Assembly (NCBI GenBank): GCA_949152475.1
Contig: OX424564.1
Location: 25,356,165-25,420,164 of the forward strand
Source: Terebella lapidaria
Taxonomy: Eukaryota; Annelida; Polychaeta; Terebellida; Terebellidae
Direction of reading: 5' to 3'
DNA length: 64,000 bases
Shown: in pieces, positions 1-11,244 of the stretch
Position numbering within the stretch: the first letter of the stretch is position 1
Layout: each line of letters starts with the position of its first letter
The notes under the pieces: model-generated
What the model was told of the DNA's origin: nothing
The model's database searches: none
The model's input: the letters and a program-made list of their open reading frames with translations, nothing else
Program-made: the position numbers and the translations under genes

Positions 1-806
1 TTGTATCTGCACCTCTAAAAGTCATCCAGGTTAAAGTTCAAAGTCACTATTTTGAAGTCCATCATGATAGATATATTACTATAAGTGTTCAGTACTATTT
101 ATTTGTATACCTGCAAGGAGTAACACCCTTCAACCATTTTTTTTACTGTAATAAGTAACAAAAAATCAACCATTGCAACACTTTCCTGATTTCTGGTTGC
201 AAAACTCAACTTCTCAAATGCTTCATCATAAACTGCACGAATGTGATCGGGAATGGTTGCATGATGATGACACTGATTTGCTGAATAGCTATGTTATCTT
301 GCATATTATGAACTCGCTGAATTTTTCATAAATACCTTTTGTCACTAGATGAGTTTTTCATTGATCACAAACGCTAAGTAAAATAGTCGCAACTTGATGC
401 GATGTTCATTGCTGTCATGTCAATCTGATTACATAGCATTTTGAAACACTGTAGTGGAGGCTAGAGACCCAGAACTGACGTGTTGACATGGCAGATTTAA
501 GATTTTGCTACAATGCATTTACTTCATCATATATTGCAAATCTGAGAGCATGCAGTTGGTTCACTGTCAGTGATTACCGGCATTGCAGTTAGTGTCATTT
601 CGTTCACACTCAAATGTGTTGCGCCAGTGTATGAAGCTGTAATATGAGGCGTGATAAGGAGATGATATCATTCCATTTAAGGCAGATCACAATTTTCACC
701 CAAACAATCGACATATTATTTTTGAAAGCTGACATGAAGAATTTATGATGTTTTTCGTCATCGGCCCTGGCAACAGCTGCTTCCGGTTGCTTTAAGAACA
801 CCATAA
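1..806. other. Gene-free left edge
   Basis: AT-rich DNA with only short ORFs in either strand. I see no exon with recognisable protein similarity, no tRNA and no clear transposon end in this stretch. Confidence 0.5.
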
Positions 807-948
807 ATGGATTCAGTGTGCCAAAAAACAACTCGTAAGCGGCCAAAGAAACGTGCGAATCGGGACATTAAAAGCGAATGGATTCAGTGTGCCAAAAAAC
901 AACTCTTAAGCGGCCAAAGAAACGTGCGAATCGGGACGTTATAAGCGG
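807..948 (+). repeat. 71-bp tandem duplication, two copies
   Basis: A segment beginning ATGGATTCAGTGTGCC at 807 recurs at 878, almost unchanged, giving a 71-bp period and two copies. The period is not a multiple of three, so the small ORF crossing the second copy is not preserved between copies and is unlikely to be protein coding. The function is unknown; it looks like a recent local duplication. Confidence 0.85.
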
Positions 949-1047
949 AGTTTGGATAAGCATCAGTTTGGCGGGTGGTCCGGAAAGAAAAGTGCCTCAA
1001 TGTGGGAGCCGGGGGTCAGAACATTTGGCCCCCGCTATCTTTCAGTT

Positions 1048-1970
1048 ACGGTGGCTGATATGTGACATCTAAATTTTTTTTGCAGGACACCAATTTAAAA
1101 AAATAGCTAAATATTCTATTCGTGAATAAAACTATTATATTCGCGAATAAAACGTTCTATTCGCGAATAAAACGTTCTATTCGCGAATAAAACGTTCTAT
1201 CCACGAATAAAACATTCTATTCACGAATAAAACGTTCTATTCGCGAATAAAACTATTCTATTTGCGAATAAAACGTTCTATTCGCGAATAAAACGTTCTA
1301 TTCGCGAATAAAACGTTCTGTTCGCGAATAACACATTCTATTCACGAATAAAACGTTCTATTCGCGAATAAAACATTCTATTTGCGAATAAAACATTATA
1401 TTCGTGAATAAAACATTATATTCGAGATGTGTCACTGTGATGTATAGAAGTTTTGTGACTCATAGCAATTGTAACTTATTGAGTATTATTCGCGAATAGA
1501 ACGTTTTATTCGCGAATAGAATGTTTTATTCGCGGATAGAATGTTTTATTCGCAAATAGAATAGTTTTATTCGCGAATAAAATGTTTTATTCACGAATAG
1601 AATGTTTTATTCACGAATAGAATGTTTTATTCACGAATATAATGTTTTATTCGCAGATAGAATAGTTTTATTCGCGAATAAAATGTTTTATTCACGAATA
1701 GAATGTTTTATTCGTGAATAGAACGTTTTATTCGAGAATAGAACGTTTCATTCGCGAATAGAATGTTTTATTCACGAATAGAATGTTTTATTCGCGAATA
1801 TAATGTTTTATTCGCAGATAGAATAGTTTTATTCGCGAATAAAATGTTTTATTCATGAATAGAATGTTTTATTCGCGAATAGAATAGTTTTATTCATGAA
1901 TAGAATATTGTGCTTTTTTTAAAATTGGTGTCCTGCAAAAAAAAATCAGATGTCACATATCAGCCACCGT
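1048..1970. mobile_element. Fold-back DNA element with inverted 20-bp minisatellite arms
   Basis: The element has long terminal inverted repeats of about 55 bp: the left end starts ACGGTGGCTGATATGTGACA at 1048 and its reverse complement ends at 1970. Inside the left TIR (about 1107-1430) lie roughly 16 tandem copies of a 20-bp unit of the form TTCTATTCGCGAATAAAACG. Inside the right TIR (about 1488-1910) lie copies of the same unit in the opposite orientation, with a unique spacer of about 60 bp between. The flanks TTTCAGTT (1040-1047) and ATTCAGTA (1971-1978) share six central bases and may be a decayed 8-bp target duplication. There is no transposase ORF, so it is non-autonomous. The unit itself contains the palindrome ATTCGCGAAT. 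Confidence 0.85.
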
Positions 1971-1978
1971 ATTCAGTA

Positions 1979-2647
1979 GACCGACTTCTACTGAACCCGT
2001 TTCAGCGAAGAAACTATAACTTCTAGCAAAAAATCCCTTTGTTTTATTGCTGCTGTTTTAATGACGTCATAGCAAATGTATTCGTTCTTGTTATCCGCAA
2101 CTGTTCCTCTGTCGTACATAGAGGGGCCTCACCCGATTGAACAGCATTGAGTTTTACTCTGACAACTTTACAATGAAGATGCGTAAGTGATGTCTCACCA
2201 AGATTAGTGCATGGTTGGAGCCGTTTCCTTTGTTGTTGACTGGTTACTATCACACAGAGGCACGACCAGGTTACTATATATCTGTGAATACGAAACTCGT
2301 CTTTGTGGATTATTCCATACAGAGAAAGAGGTGCAGTTTTGTTCTATTTTTTTCTGGAAAAAGTCGAAGTTATCGGCGGAATTTGAGAGATCATTATATA
2401 GATCGGATTGGTGTTGTTGTTTTCTTGAACTTCTCCAAGCGATGAGACCGGGTAGAAGAACCACCATTGGACATTCACATCGTCCCCGATTAGGATCACT
2501 GACGATTAGGTGTCGCGGAAAAATACTTGCCGATGGATTTTTCTGTAACTTTCATCGAATAATTTCACGGTAGTAAGTGTTGCGTGAATCATAAATTATA
2601 TAGGTCATCGAGTTGTTCTTTTTAGATGCAACCCAATGATTAGGAGT
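1979..2647. other. Gene-free stretch with overlapping unsupported ORFs
   Basis: ORFs of 60-120 codons overlap on both strands around 2044-2573, but none shows a recognisable domain, signal peptide or splice context. They conflict with one another, so I do not call a gene. Confidence 0.4.
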
Positions 2648-2880
2648 TGCCTGGTTAGCTCAGTTGTTATGTGGTCTGATTTGTTTAGGCAATCAGGTTA
2701 GGCGCGAGTTCGATTCATGTGCTCGACAGTGTGTGATGTGATATATGGTCGCAAAAGAGGGCAGGTGGGTTTTAACCAGGTTCTCTGGTTTCTTGCCTCA
2801 TTAATTACCACCCTGACGCCCAAGATTCGAACCAACAAAAGGTGTTAAAATAACCTGATGCCAGCTCATCAATTCAGTAA
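2648..2880 (+). mobile_element. Candidate tRNA-derived SINE
   Basis: The left part resembles a decayed tRNA-type RNA polymerase III promoter: an A-box-like GGTTAGCTCAGTTG near 2653 and a B-box-like GCGAGTTCGATTC near 2703, about 50 bp apart. A body follows containing a CAGGTTCTCTGGTTTCTTGCC-like stretch that resembles the central region of many invertebrate SINEs, then an A-rich end near 2880. It does not fold as an intact tRNA. No second copy was recognised in this window, so assignment to a SINE family is open. Confidence 0.55.
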
Positions 2881-2934
2881 AAAAATACATGTAAATTTAT
2901 TATTTGGTGGCTGATGTGATAATTATACAATTCT

Positions 2935-3225
2935 TTTGGCTCTTGATTGAGTACATATGCAGACGCTCGTCATACAGCTTAGGTTAGGTTATTGGGCTGT
3001 TCTATACTAATTCAATCTGGTTTACAATAGGAACAACCGAATTTAACACACTGTCTGCCTCTGATGACACCAGTGTGCCTTTGAGTGAACTACATGTATT
3101 TCGTCGGGTTTTGTTTATGTTCCATACTTTGTATTTTAGATTCGCTGTTGTTATCTTCCAAATATGGTTGTATTGGTCGTAACCAGGTAACGGGTTGACA
3201 ACATTGATGATGTCAACATGCCAAA
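2935..3225 (+). repeat. Dispersed repeat A, copy 1
   Basis: This matches the segment around 26085-26370 in the same orientation. Shared blocks include GGTTATTGGGCTGTTCTATAC versus GGTTGTTGGGCAGTTGTATAC, CACACTGTCTGCCTCTGATG versus CACACTGTCTGCCCCTGATG, and a downstream TGTATTTTA...GTTGTATTGG block. Similarity is patchy, as for old copies of an unnamed interspersed repeat. No ORF or terminal repeats were recognised. Confidence 0.7.
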
Positions 3226-3576
3226 CATTTTTTTGTAAAAATCAGCATATGCACGACTCATGTCATAAGAAATGGAATCCGTTTTGAATATCACATATAT
3301 ATATTTTAAATAACCTGGCCTCGAACTATGTCTTAGTACAAATGCTCTCCATTTATGCCATCCATCATTCCGCAATTATTCGTTCTTCCATTATGTAAAT
3401 ATACTCTGATACGATCTTGTGTGTGACTCCATTGTTTGTTCAATGTTCCATGTTTTCGTTGAGACCCATTGATGTACGCTTTTGCGTGTTTGGGAATCGG
3501 AAATGAAGTTTATACAAAAAAAATTATTATGTACATGCATGCCTGCATTCATTATATATGTAACAATAGGGAGGAA

Positions 3577-4110
3577 CCGTTTGTCTGATTCTCTGTGCAT
3601 TATTCTGATTCTGTGGGCAAAAAGTCTGATTCTATGTCCAAATTGTCTAATGGTATGGGCAAATAAGCAAGTAAGCGGCGGGGTACCAGTAAAACAGGCT
3701 TTATCAAAGGCTAACATCTAAACACAATCTGATGGCACATGTTCTATTTAATCCTTAAATCATTGCAGAATATGAATATGTTCAGTTTCTTATGTGGTGT
3801 GCGCCGTTGTTCATATATTTGTCGCACAAAAGTGGTACGGCCAGATAGGGGGAGCAGTTGGCCATCATAAATCACCAGATACAAAGCGTTCCCAGTTACT
3901 TACCTGGATATTTTGAAAACAATTATTCCATGTAATATTCTAACTTTATCTGAATATGAAATCAACTATCTAATCCAAGGAAACTAGTCTTAGATTAAAA
4001 ATTAACAGAAACAAACCTGATTCCGTGGGGAAAACCCTGATTCTATCGGTAGATTTATTTGCTAAGCCATGGAACTACGGGCTTCCAAAGGCTAACACTG
4101 TAAATTTGGC
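3577..4110 (+). repeat. Decayed about 21-bp minisatellite in two patches
   Basis: Around 3577-3670 a unit of the type CTGATTCTGTGGGCAAAAAGT is repeated about four times with changes. Two more units occur around 4016-4060 (CTGATTCCGTGGGGAAAACC and following). Each patch is followed by a similar segment containing AAAGGCTAAC (near 3706 and 4089), so the two patches are probably diverged copies of a larger unit. Confidence 0.6.
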
Positions 4111-4748
4111 ATTAACGTGGGGGTTTATCTTGCGTTTCCAGGAGAAGGTCAATACCATGGATGACAGGTAAATATTTTAACATTTAACATCTCCAACTGC
4201 ATGACAGCAATTTTGATCGAATATCAGGTTTTGACCACTTCAGGTAGAGTGCTGATATTTGTGATGGTGCAACACTGAATAGAGAATGATGTAATTGGTG
4301 CTGAAATATGACACTGTTCCACTCTAACTTAAATACTGAACTATAGTTTTGTTTTCATGATATGGCGTAGTGAAAGTCTGAGGAGGAATGTTCGAAGAAG
4401 GAGACCATTGCACAAAAGATGGCATCCCGCAAATTAAAGAAAATGTTACGCAGGTAGAGAAATTCCCTGATATAACCAACTGATGGAAGTTGACACGTTG
4501 ATTCGGACTGCATCTTGTTTCTCTTGGATGCAGTAAATAAAGAGAGCAGAATGTTTTAATTTATCTCTCATTTTAGAGATAAATGAGTATAACTCCCATA
4601 TTGCAGGCAACGTGAACAATATGTGGACTTTCTAACCTATAGGCATACAAACGATATATTATGCCAGTTCAGGAAACAAAATGTAACCAGGTCGATCATA
4701 TCGTTACTTCTTCCCGTAGGTTCAGATCTTACTGCAGGGATAACAGGG

Positions 4749-4754
4749 TTTATT
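4749..4754 (-). terminator. Possible polyadenylation signal of the first LRR gene
   Basis: TTTATT on the plus strand reads AATAAA on the minus strand, about 120 bp past the stop codon at 4870. The position suits a short 3' UTR, but no transcript evidence is available. Confidence 0.4.
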
Positions 4755-4869
4755 CGGGAGGATGGATCCATTTAATGTAATTACATATTATTATGCTATC
4801 CACATTATTTATCAATAAGGACACATTTCAATAACTTCTCGTATGAACGTCCGATGATGTAGATAATGT

Positions 4870-6174
4870 TCATTCGACAACGAACCATTCTGGATCAGAG
4901 GCGAGATCTATAGTGGTCCCGCTGTCCGTGTGCGCAGTTCTACACTCGGAGCTGACGTCATCGAACTGGAACATCAGACATCGCGGATCATCCAAACAAG
5001 CCACGTGACAATGTGATTCTGTCTGTATGTGCTCTACTACGTCATACAGCCGTGGTCTACAACCGAAATCTGTTACGTTCATCTTACGTGCAGACGATTT
5101 CCGAATTGGTTCTAAACAGAAAAAAACAACAACAACACAATACCATCAATAATTCGTGTGTGCATGCATGCCTATGATAAATCAGAAGCTACATACCGGA
5201 AGTCAATGTAGTTGTTGCTATTGACAAAAACTTTTAGTATTACCATCAGTGTAGAGTTGCGTCAAGGTCAGATCTTGGAAATTCGATCCAGCCAGATGGC
5301 TAGGCTCGGGGCACACGTAATCGGTCGCGCCATGAGTAGCTATGCCCTCCTCCAAGGCGAAGAGGTGCCAGCGCATGTGGTGGTCACAAGGTGCAGCGTT
5401 GTTATGAAATGCTACTTCGATGGAAGGGCTTCCCTTGAAGCGACATATGTTTGGAGGTATGGCGATGTCGTTGCCATAGAGAACCAGGTACGTAAGAGGG
5501 AGGTCCATTATGTTGGTGACGTCAACGTGAGATATGTGGTTGCCGCTAGCTTTGAGCCAGGTAAGCTTGGTCATCGGCCTGATATCTGGGAGGGTTGTCA
5601 GATCGTTAGATGCAAGGTTCATCTCATTCATCTCTTCGAGACAAGCGATTTTCCAGTCTGGAATTTCAGCTATATTGTTCTCTGGCACGTACAGGTTCCT
5701 CAAGCTTCTTCCGAGGTTACAAAGGGCCGGAAACTGGGCAAAGTTATTGTCACCCAGTCTGAGCTTTCTGAGAGTGTTTCCTGGCCCGGAGACATCTGGG
5801 ATCGTAGAGAGACGATTCCCAGCCAGATACAGTAGTTGCAATGCAACGAGTTGATCCAACAGGTTTGCCTCTATGATCTCTATCGCGTTGTTGCTCAGAA
5901 CTACATCCTCCAAATGGCTAGAGACGTTTGCAAAGTCTGGAAAATGTGTCAGTCCGTTACCATCCATTTTGAAATGTAGCAAACCTGGAACATCATCTAA
6001 GTAGTCGATTGTTTCTATATTATTTCCGTCGAGAATAATTACTGTTGTACCACTTGGGATAGTGCCATGGGGAAAAGATGTATAACCCATTCCTGTATAA
6101 TCCACGGCCAGTACCGTGGTGATTGCTGCCCCATACAAGACCATGAGAAACAGTCTTTGACGACTATCGGCCAT
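4870..6174 (-). CDS. Secreted LRR protein with C-terminal PAN/apple-like domain (copy 1)
   Basis: There are two exons, 5244-6174 and 4870-5111 on the minus strand, joined by GT-AG (donor ACTGATG|GTAATA, acceptor CTGTTTAG|AACC, phase 1), giving about 390 aa. The start at 6174 gives MADSRQRLFLMVLYGAA, a signal peptide cleaved near TTVLA|VDYTG; an ATG five codons upstream at 6189 is an alternative. Residues about 40-270 hold roughly nine leucine-rich repeats with spaced N-x-(I/L) cores. A Cys-containing C-terminal cap follows (CDHHMRW...YVCPEP). The second exon encodes a six-cysteine PAN/apple-like module (FGC, SHCHVACL, CLMF, CRTAH). The likely location is extracellular, binding a protein or glycan; the ligand is unknown. 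Architecture and exon phase match the paralogues at 7984-8950 and 15561-16937, but it is clearly the most divergent. Similar LRR proteins are often labelled oplophorus-luciferin monooxygenase non-catalytic subunit-like, which is not a functional assignment. Confidence 0.85.
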
Positions 6175-6189
6175 GGTGAGTTGTTCCAA

Positions 6190-7983
6190 AATGACAACGC
6201 AGTTAGAACGATGTTACATTCTGGTGCCGAATATAATATTGATTTGCTGATCGAAGTACGATCCATGTCGAGGGTCTTCTGTGGTGCTGAGTACGAGGGC
6301 GCCATTTGAGTTACAATTGCCGTTCAACCGTAGCTAACTAGAGTAAATCAATGCATATCGGATTGCGTCTCTGGTGGTCCAGGTAAGAATGGATTGTTCA
6401 CAATGCACTGCGTGTCATTTTCAACGTCTTTATTTTTTTAGGGATACCGAGTCCATTATATTTGGCTGGTCAAAACATTTTTCTTTCGAATGATTTCCGA
6501 ATGAATGTGTTTTATATTGAAAAAACTTTCTCTATTGAGCAGTAATTATTTGACCTCATATTTCTGATCCATATTATGTATCAACCCACCGCCACCAACA
6601 CAAAATTTCAATGATGCCAATAAAAAAAATAGAATTTTATTCCATAGACACCCTGATGTTTTCAAGTACAGAATGTGCACGTTTCTTCTGTGTATTTGAT
6701 GGAGCAAGTTCGCATCTCCCCAACAATTCATCCTGGTTCTCCTGTCGAGTGGTACTGTTTGAGTGGTACTGTCCGCAAGTGCGGACGCAAGATCAATCTG
6801 TTGGAACGCACATAAAGTATGACAGACGCAAGTAACTGCACATGGACGAACACGTTTCCGTGCACGCGAACTCCCCTCGTTCTACTATAATTCCTGCCAT
6901 GTTGTTTCCTGTCAAGACCTTGAATTTTTGAAACACAAAATGTGATGATGCAGTTATTATTTGACGAATGAAATGGCGGAAGGTAAACATATCTGTGAAT
7001 TCGTTGTCGTGAGGGCTGAATGGACTCCGAATGCATCGGACGTGTCCACAAACAAGGACATACACAAGTTATTATTCTTTTTTCAGCAGACGCGCTGATT
7101 TCCAGACAGATGCTGACGCAGTTTTGATGTATACGTGCCTGTCTGCATCCAAACAAATTGTGACTGTACAGTCATGCAGTTCTGGACAGACGCAAACGCA
7201 CATACTCAAACACAAGTTGACTGGTGAACGAAGACGCGAAAAATACAATAGATACACTCCAGAATTTGTACCTAATACTAAACTTTATTCATATTACAAC
7301 TACCGTTGAAGAACAAGCGTAAGATGTTAACATCTCTTGTTGGCCCGGATCTTGGCGTATGGTCATTGATGTGAGCGGAAACCAGAAAACCTGGCAAAAA
7401 CCCACTTTTTCAACATAATTAGTGCTGTTTGAAATAACCAGTCATTGAATAAATAGGTACTGGACACGATATGGCTCATAAACAAAAACAATATTATTAG
7501 ATACTTCAATCATTGATGCAGAAAATAGCAGTGCGTTTACTTGTGAGAAAGCGTTTTTTTATGGTTTTGGCTCCCTTATTCCACTTTATAACATATTTTC
7601 AAATATGTCTTAAAACGTGTACCGCTACTTGTACGGTTCTTCCAGCAAATGTTCCAATTTGACTCAATGCACTGTTCAGATTGTGACCCACATGAAACAC
7701 GAACACCAAATATGCATGATATTGTTTTACATAGAATTGAAACGAGCTAAAATGGCTTTTACGGGGTATATTCGAATGCCAACATTCCTACACAATGTAC
7801 GAATGTAAATGTACCTTTCGGGTTTTGAACTTGAGTCATTCAAAGCTATGATTTTTCATTGTGGTGTGTACGATTCTTGGACTACTTCCTTCAATTTGAC
7901 GTCACCCATTGTAAACATCCAAACAGTGAGTAAATGGCATCATTGCAACGACCTCATGCTGTACAGTTCAATGTCAATCTTCT
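6190..7983. other. Intergenic stretch between LRR copies 1 and 2
   Basis: This holds the 5' flank of LRR copy 1 and the 3' flank of copy 2. Short overlapping ORFs occur around 6728-7309 without recognisable domains. An ACAGACGCAA motif recurs near 6820 and 7189, but I see no transposon boundaries. Confidence 0.4.
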
Positions 7984-8950
7984 TCAGTCCATGATGTACC
8001 ACTCAGATTCCGAAATAAAGTCTATCAAAATTCCGCTTGTTAGATGTGCTGTTTGACACGCAGACCCAACAACTTTGAAGATGAACATAAGACACTCAGG
8101 GTCATTCAGACATACGAGATGACACTGTGACACTGAGCGGATATCCGGGACTGTGTTGTGATACTTCGGCACACAGCTGAATCCAGTGACGTTCATCTTA
8201 CTCGCCACGGAGTCTCGACTGGATTCTAAAAATTATAACAAATAAAATCTATAACAAATATCACACACAGGTATCTATTAAAAGCTGGCATTCCTCTTAA
8301 CCATCTACTTAGCATATTGATATTTCTTATTTCTTTTGTACACTCATCATTCGATGAGACATTTGAAGCAAGTATCATACTGGACAATTTTTACAGTTTG
8401 TTTACTTACCATCAGTGTACAACAGGGTCGCATCAATCTCATGAAAATTTGAGCCAGAGATATGACCTGGTCCAGGACAGACGAAAGGGTAAGGCCCAGG
8501 TGTGACCCTGCCCGTGGATAGAGCAAAATGGTACCAACGCGTCTGATGATTGCACTCTGCAGGATTCATCCCGAAAGGCACATTTATAGGAGAACCTCGC
8601 AGACGACAAAAGTTTGGAGGTTTTGGCAAGCGATTGTCAGACAGGCCTAGGTAATTAAGAGGGAGATCCGCCAGGACGTTGACATCGATGTAAGTGATGG
8701 CATTGCTGATAACCTTCAACCATGTGATTTTCTTCATTGAACTTATATCAGAGAAGGTCGTTAATCGGTTTTTAACGAGATCCATGATATCCATGTTTTG
8801 GAGACAAGAAAGTTTATTGTTGGGGATGTCGCTGATTTTGTTGTCTTGGAGGTATAATCTCTGGAGGTTCCGCCCGATGTTGCAGAGCGAAGGGAACTCT
8901 ACAAAGCAATTGTTGTACATGACGAGCTTAAGCAATGTACTACCTGTCAT
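7984..8950 (-). pseudogene. 5'-truncated LRR-PAN paralogue (copy 2)
   Basis: Exon remnants 8410-8950 and 7984-8225 are joined by the same phase-1 intron as its neighbours (donor ACTGATG|GTAAGT, acceptor TTTTTAG|AATCC). The reading frame is open and closely similar to the gene at 15561-16937 from GSTLLKLVMY onward, through the last five or so LRRs, the Cys cap and the PAN/apple-like domain. Homology stops abruptly at 8945, so the signal peptide and N-terminal LRRs (about 130 residues) are missing. DNA homologous to the promoter of copy 3 reappears only at 9680-9825, past a gap that holds a transposon fragment, and its TATA box is degraded. It is probably a non-functional duplicate, although a spliced-in upstream exon cannot be excluded. 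Confidence 0.75.
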
Positions 8951-9564
8951 GTATTTATCTTTGCTGAGTGATGGCCATGTACATGTATTCCGCTAATGAT
9001 GGTGATTTTCATATTCTGCTTTTGGATGGTGATTATTTCGTGCTTTAATATTTGCTTGGTTATGCTTTGACGTTTACATTTTTGAGGCTGTTTCTTTAAT
9101 AAATACCATTTATCAAATTCAGTTCTTTGCTCACTATTTTATTTTCTACATTATGTACCGTGCTTGGCATCTATTAGTATGAGGTTCGAGATGACTGCGC
9201 CTGGGACTTGTGGAATGCAACAGGTTGACTTACCCCAATACAGTTATGCTGTGACCCGTTCATAGAAACAGAAGCGCAAGTACTTCTTGACAACTAGAGC
9301 ACCACGATTCACATCATGATAAGCATATTTCATTCCGATACACAATGATAAGTTCACATCGTTCACAATATACACGATTCTGTGTCTAGTTCCTGTTGAT
9401 AGTATTTGTGCTATTATTTGTGGACTCATCACCCCAGGCCAACTTGTCTTTGGTATATTACAAACGAACTTTGTCCTTGACCTTGGCTTTTCTTCTGCGG
9501 AGTTGTCATTTTTGTGCACACATGACTGACTCGTTTCGGTGAGTCAGCTTGTAATAGTACAGTC

Positions 9565-9625
9565 TGTACGCCGAAATGCCCCCCCCCCCCCCCCCAAAAA
9601 AAAAATTCATTACGCCTTGATGTCT
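9565..9625 (+). repeat. Solo 3' end of an F1-family element with poly-C tract
   Basis: GCCGAAATGCC followed by 17 C residues (9579-9595), an A tract, then CGCCTTGATGTCTAG mirrors the 3' end of the large F1 element at 57625-57663 (CGAAATGCCCC...GGCCTTGACGTCTAG). It lies exactly in the interval where LRR copy 2 has lost its 5' half. Confidence 0.6.
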
Positions 9626-9679
9626 AGTTGATAAAAATATTGGAACGAGGGAATGCAGCATGGAGATCTGGCATTGTTT

Positions 9680-9825
9680 CGCACCGGAATGTTAAACTGG
9701 TTTGGAGGTCCCCAGTTTCGAGTCTTATTTGAAGCCTGCATCCACGCCTGGCAAATCATCAGCTTGAGGCACTCCTTTACCCGATATAACTTACGCTGAT
9801 ACCATGACAGAATGCTGAGATATTA
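9680..9825 (-). other. Orphaned promoter-flank copy of the LRR duplicate
   Basis: This stretch aligns with 16955-17115, the 5' flank of LRR copy 3: shared blocks include AAGCCTGCATCCACGCCTGG versus AAGCCTGCATCCAGGCCTGA and CACTCCTTTACCCGAT versus CACTCCCTTATCCGAT. Where copy 3 has CTTTATAAG on the minus strand, this copy reads TTCAAATAAG, so the TATA element is lost. Confidence 0.75.
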
Positions 9826-11244
9826 AAAATTAGGCCAAGGGCCGAAGATAGGTTGCCGGACAATGTTTAATATTTTAGATGTTATCCAGGTCACTGGTTG
9901 AATTCAAGGTCACGAGAATATTCAGCATATATAACATTAAGCATATATCATGTCCACAGTTGATTGCTAAGCTGTAAATTCAATAATCAGAGAGATATTA
10001 GCAATTTTGTGCTGTGGCCTTGAAAATGAAGGGGCAAAGATCAAATTCAAGATCATCAAAATATTCAATGTATATCGTTTTGTATATCATGTCCACAATT
10101 GATTCCCAAGCCATACCGTCAATAGAGGAGCTAGATATGAGCCAGTTTGTCCTTGGCCCTTGAAAATGAGGTCAGAGGTCAAATTCAAGGTCACGAGAAT
10201 ATTCAGCATATATCATTTCCTATATGTCCACAATTGATTCCTAAGCTGTAAAGTCGATAATAAGCGAGATATTAGCCATTTTGTCCTATGACCTTGAAAA
10301 TGAGGCCAAAGGTCAAATTCAAGGTCACGAGAATATTCAGCATATATCATTTCCTATATGTTCACAATGGATTCCTAAGCTGTAAAGTCGATAATAAGCG
10401 AGATATTAGCCATTTTGTCCTGTGACCTTGAAAATGAGGTCAAAGGTCAAATTCAAGGTCATCAGAATATTCAGCATATATCATTTCCTATATGTCCACA
10501 ATTGATTCCTAAGCTGTAGAGTCGATAATAAGCGAGATATAAGCCATTTTGTGCTCTGACCTTGAAATTGAGGTCAGAGGTCAAATTCAAGGTCACGAGA
10601 ATATTCAGCATATATTATTTCCTATATGTCCACAATTGATTCCTAAGCTGTAGAGTCGATAATAAGCGAGATATAAGCCATTTTGTGCTCTGACCTTGAA
10701 ACTGAGGTCAGAGGTCAAATTCAAGGTCACGAGAATATTCAGCATATATCATTTCCTATATGTCCACAATTGATTCCTAGTCTCTAATCTCAATATCAAG
10801 TGAGATATTAGGCATCATGTGTCCCATTATAAAGCATAGGAGAATTTAACATGGGAAAGTCCCATTTGGGCCGAGTTTGGGCCAAAATGGCCCACTTCGA
10901 GCGATTCAAGCGCAACGAAATTTATAGACATCATAGAAGTACATATGAGGAGTCTTATGTATCGAAAAGAAAAAAAGTTACTGAACAGATTTTGAGAAAA
11001 TGGCCGCCAAAGTCCAAAATCAGGCATTTTTCGTCAAAAACGGCCGCCATTTTGAAGAAAAAGCGAAAATCAAAAAACTAAAAAATACTTCCTTCTTGAA
11101 TTATTTTAAGGTATTTTCTGCAAAATTTCAGAAAAATTCGCCCGTAAACAAAAAAGATAAAAATGTGGACGACGACGGACGACGACGGACGACGGACGCA
11201 ACGCCATGCCAGTAGGTTATCGGACCATAGGTTCGGTAACCTAA
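9826..11244 (-). mobile_element. F2-family non-autonomous element with 134-bp tandem core
   Basis: This is a minus-orientation copy of the F2 family. The 3' end (left here) carries the inverted TTAGCCC/GGGCTAA hairpin region as TTAGGCCAAGGGCCGAA, then GGTTGCCGGACAA. The 5' end (right) carries the GACGGACGACGG-rich segment and the terminal hairpin GGTTATCGGACC/GGTTCGGTAACC at about 11214-11242. The core (about 10177-10760) is a regular 134-bp tandem repeat: AGGTCAAATTCAAGGTCA anchors fall at 10177, 10311, 10445, 10579 and 10713. Comparison with the empty site upstream of LRR copy 3 (about 17115) supports these boundaries. No replicase or transposase is encoded. Confidence 0.8.

Noticed and set aside
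1107-1910. Regularly spaced short repeats resembling a CRISPR array
   Set aside because: Units are contiguous 20-mers without unique spacers, reverse orientation half way and sit inside TIRs in a eukaryotic genome.
2648-2835. Possible tRNA genes (A- and B-box at 2653/2703; GGTTCGAATCT on the minus strand near 2828)
   Set aside because: No acceptor stem or cloverleaf can be formed around either; the first is better explained as a tRNA-derived SINE, the second as part of its body.
5212-5854. Plus-strand ORFs of up to 207 codons opposite LRR copy 1
   Set aside because: They are shadows of a well-supported LRR exon with conserved splice sites on the minus strand.
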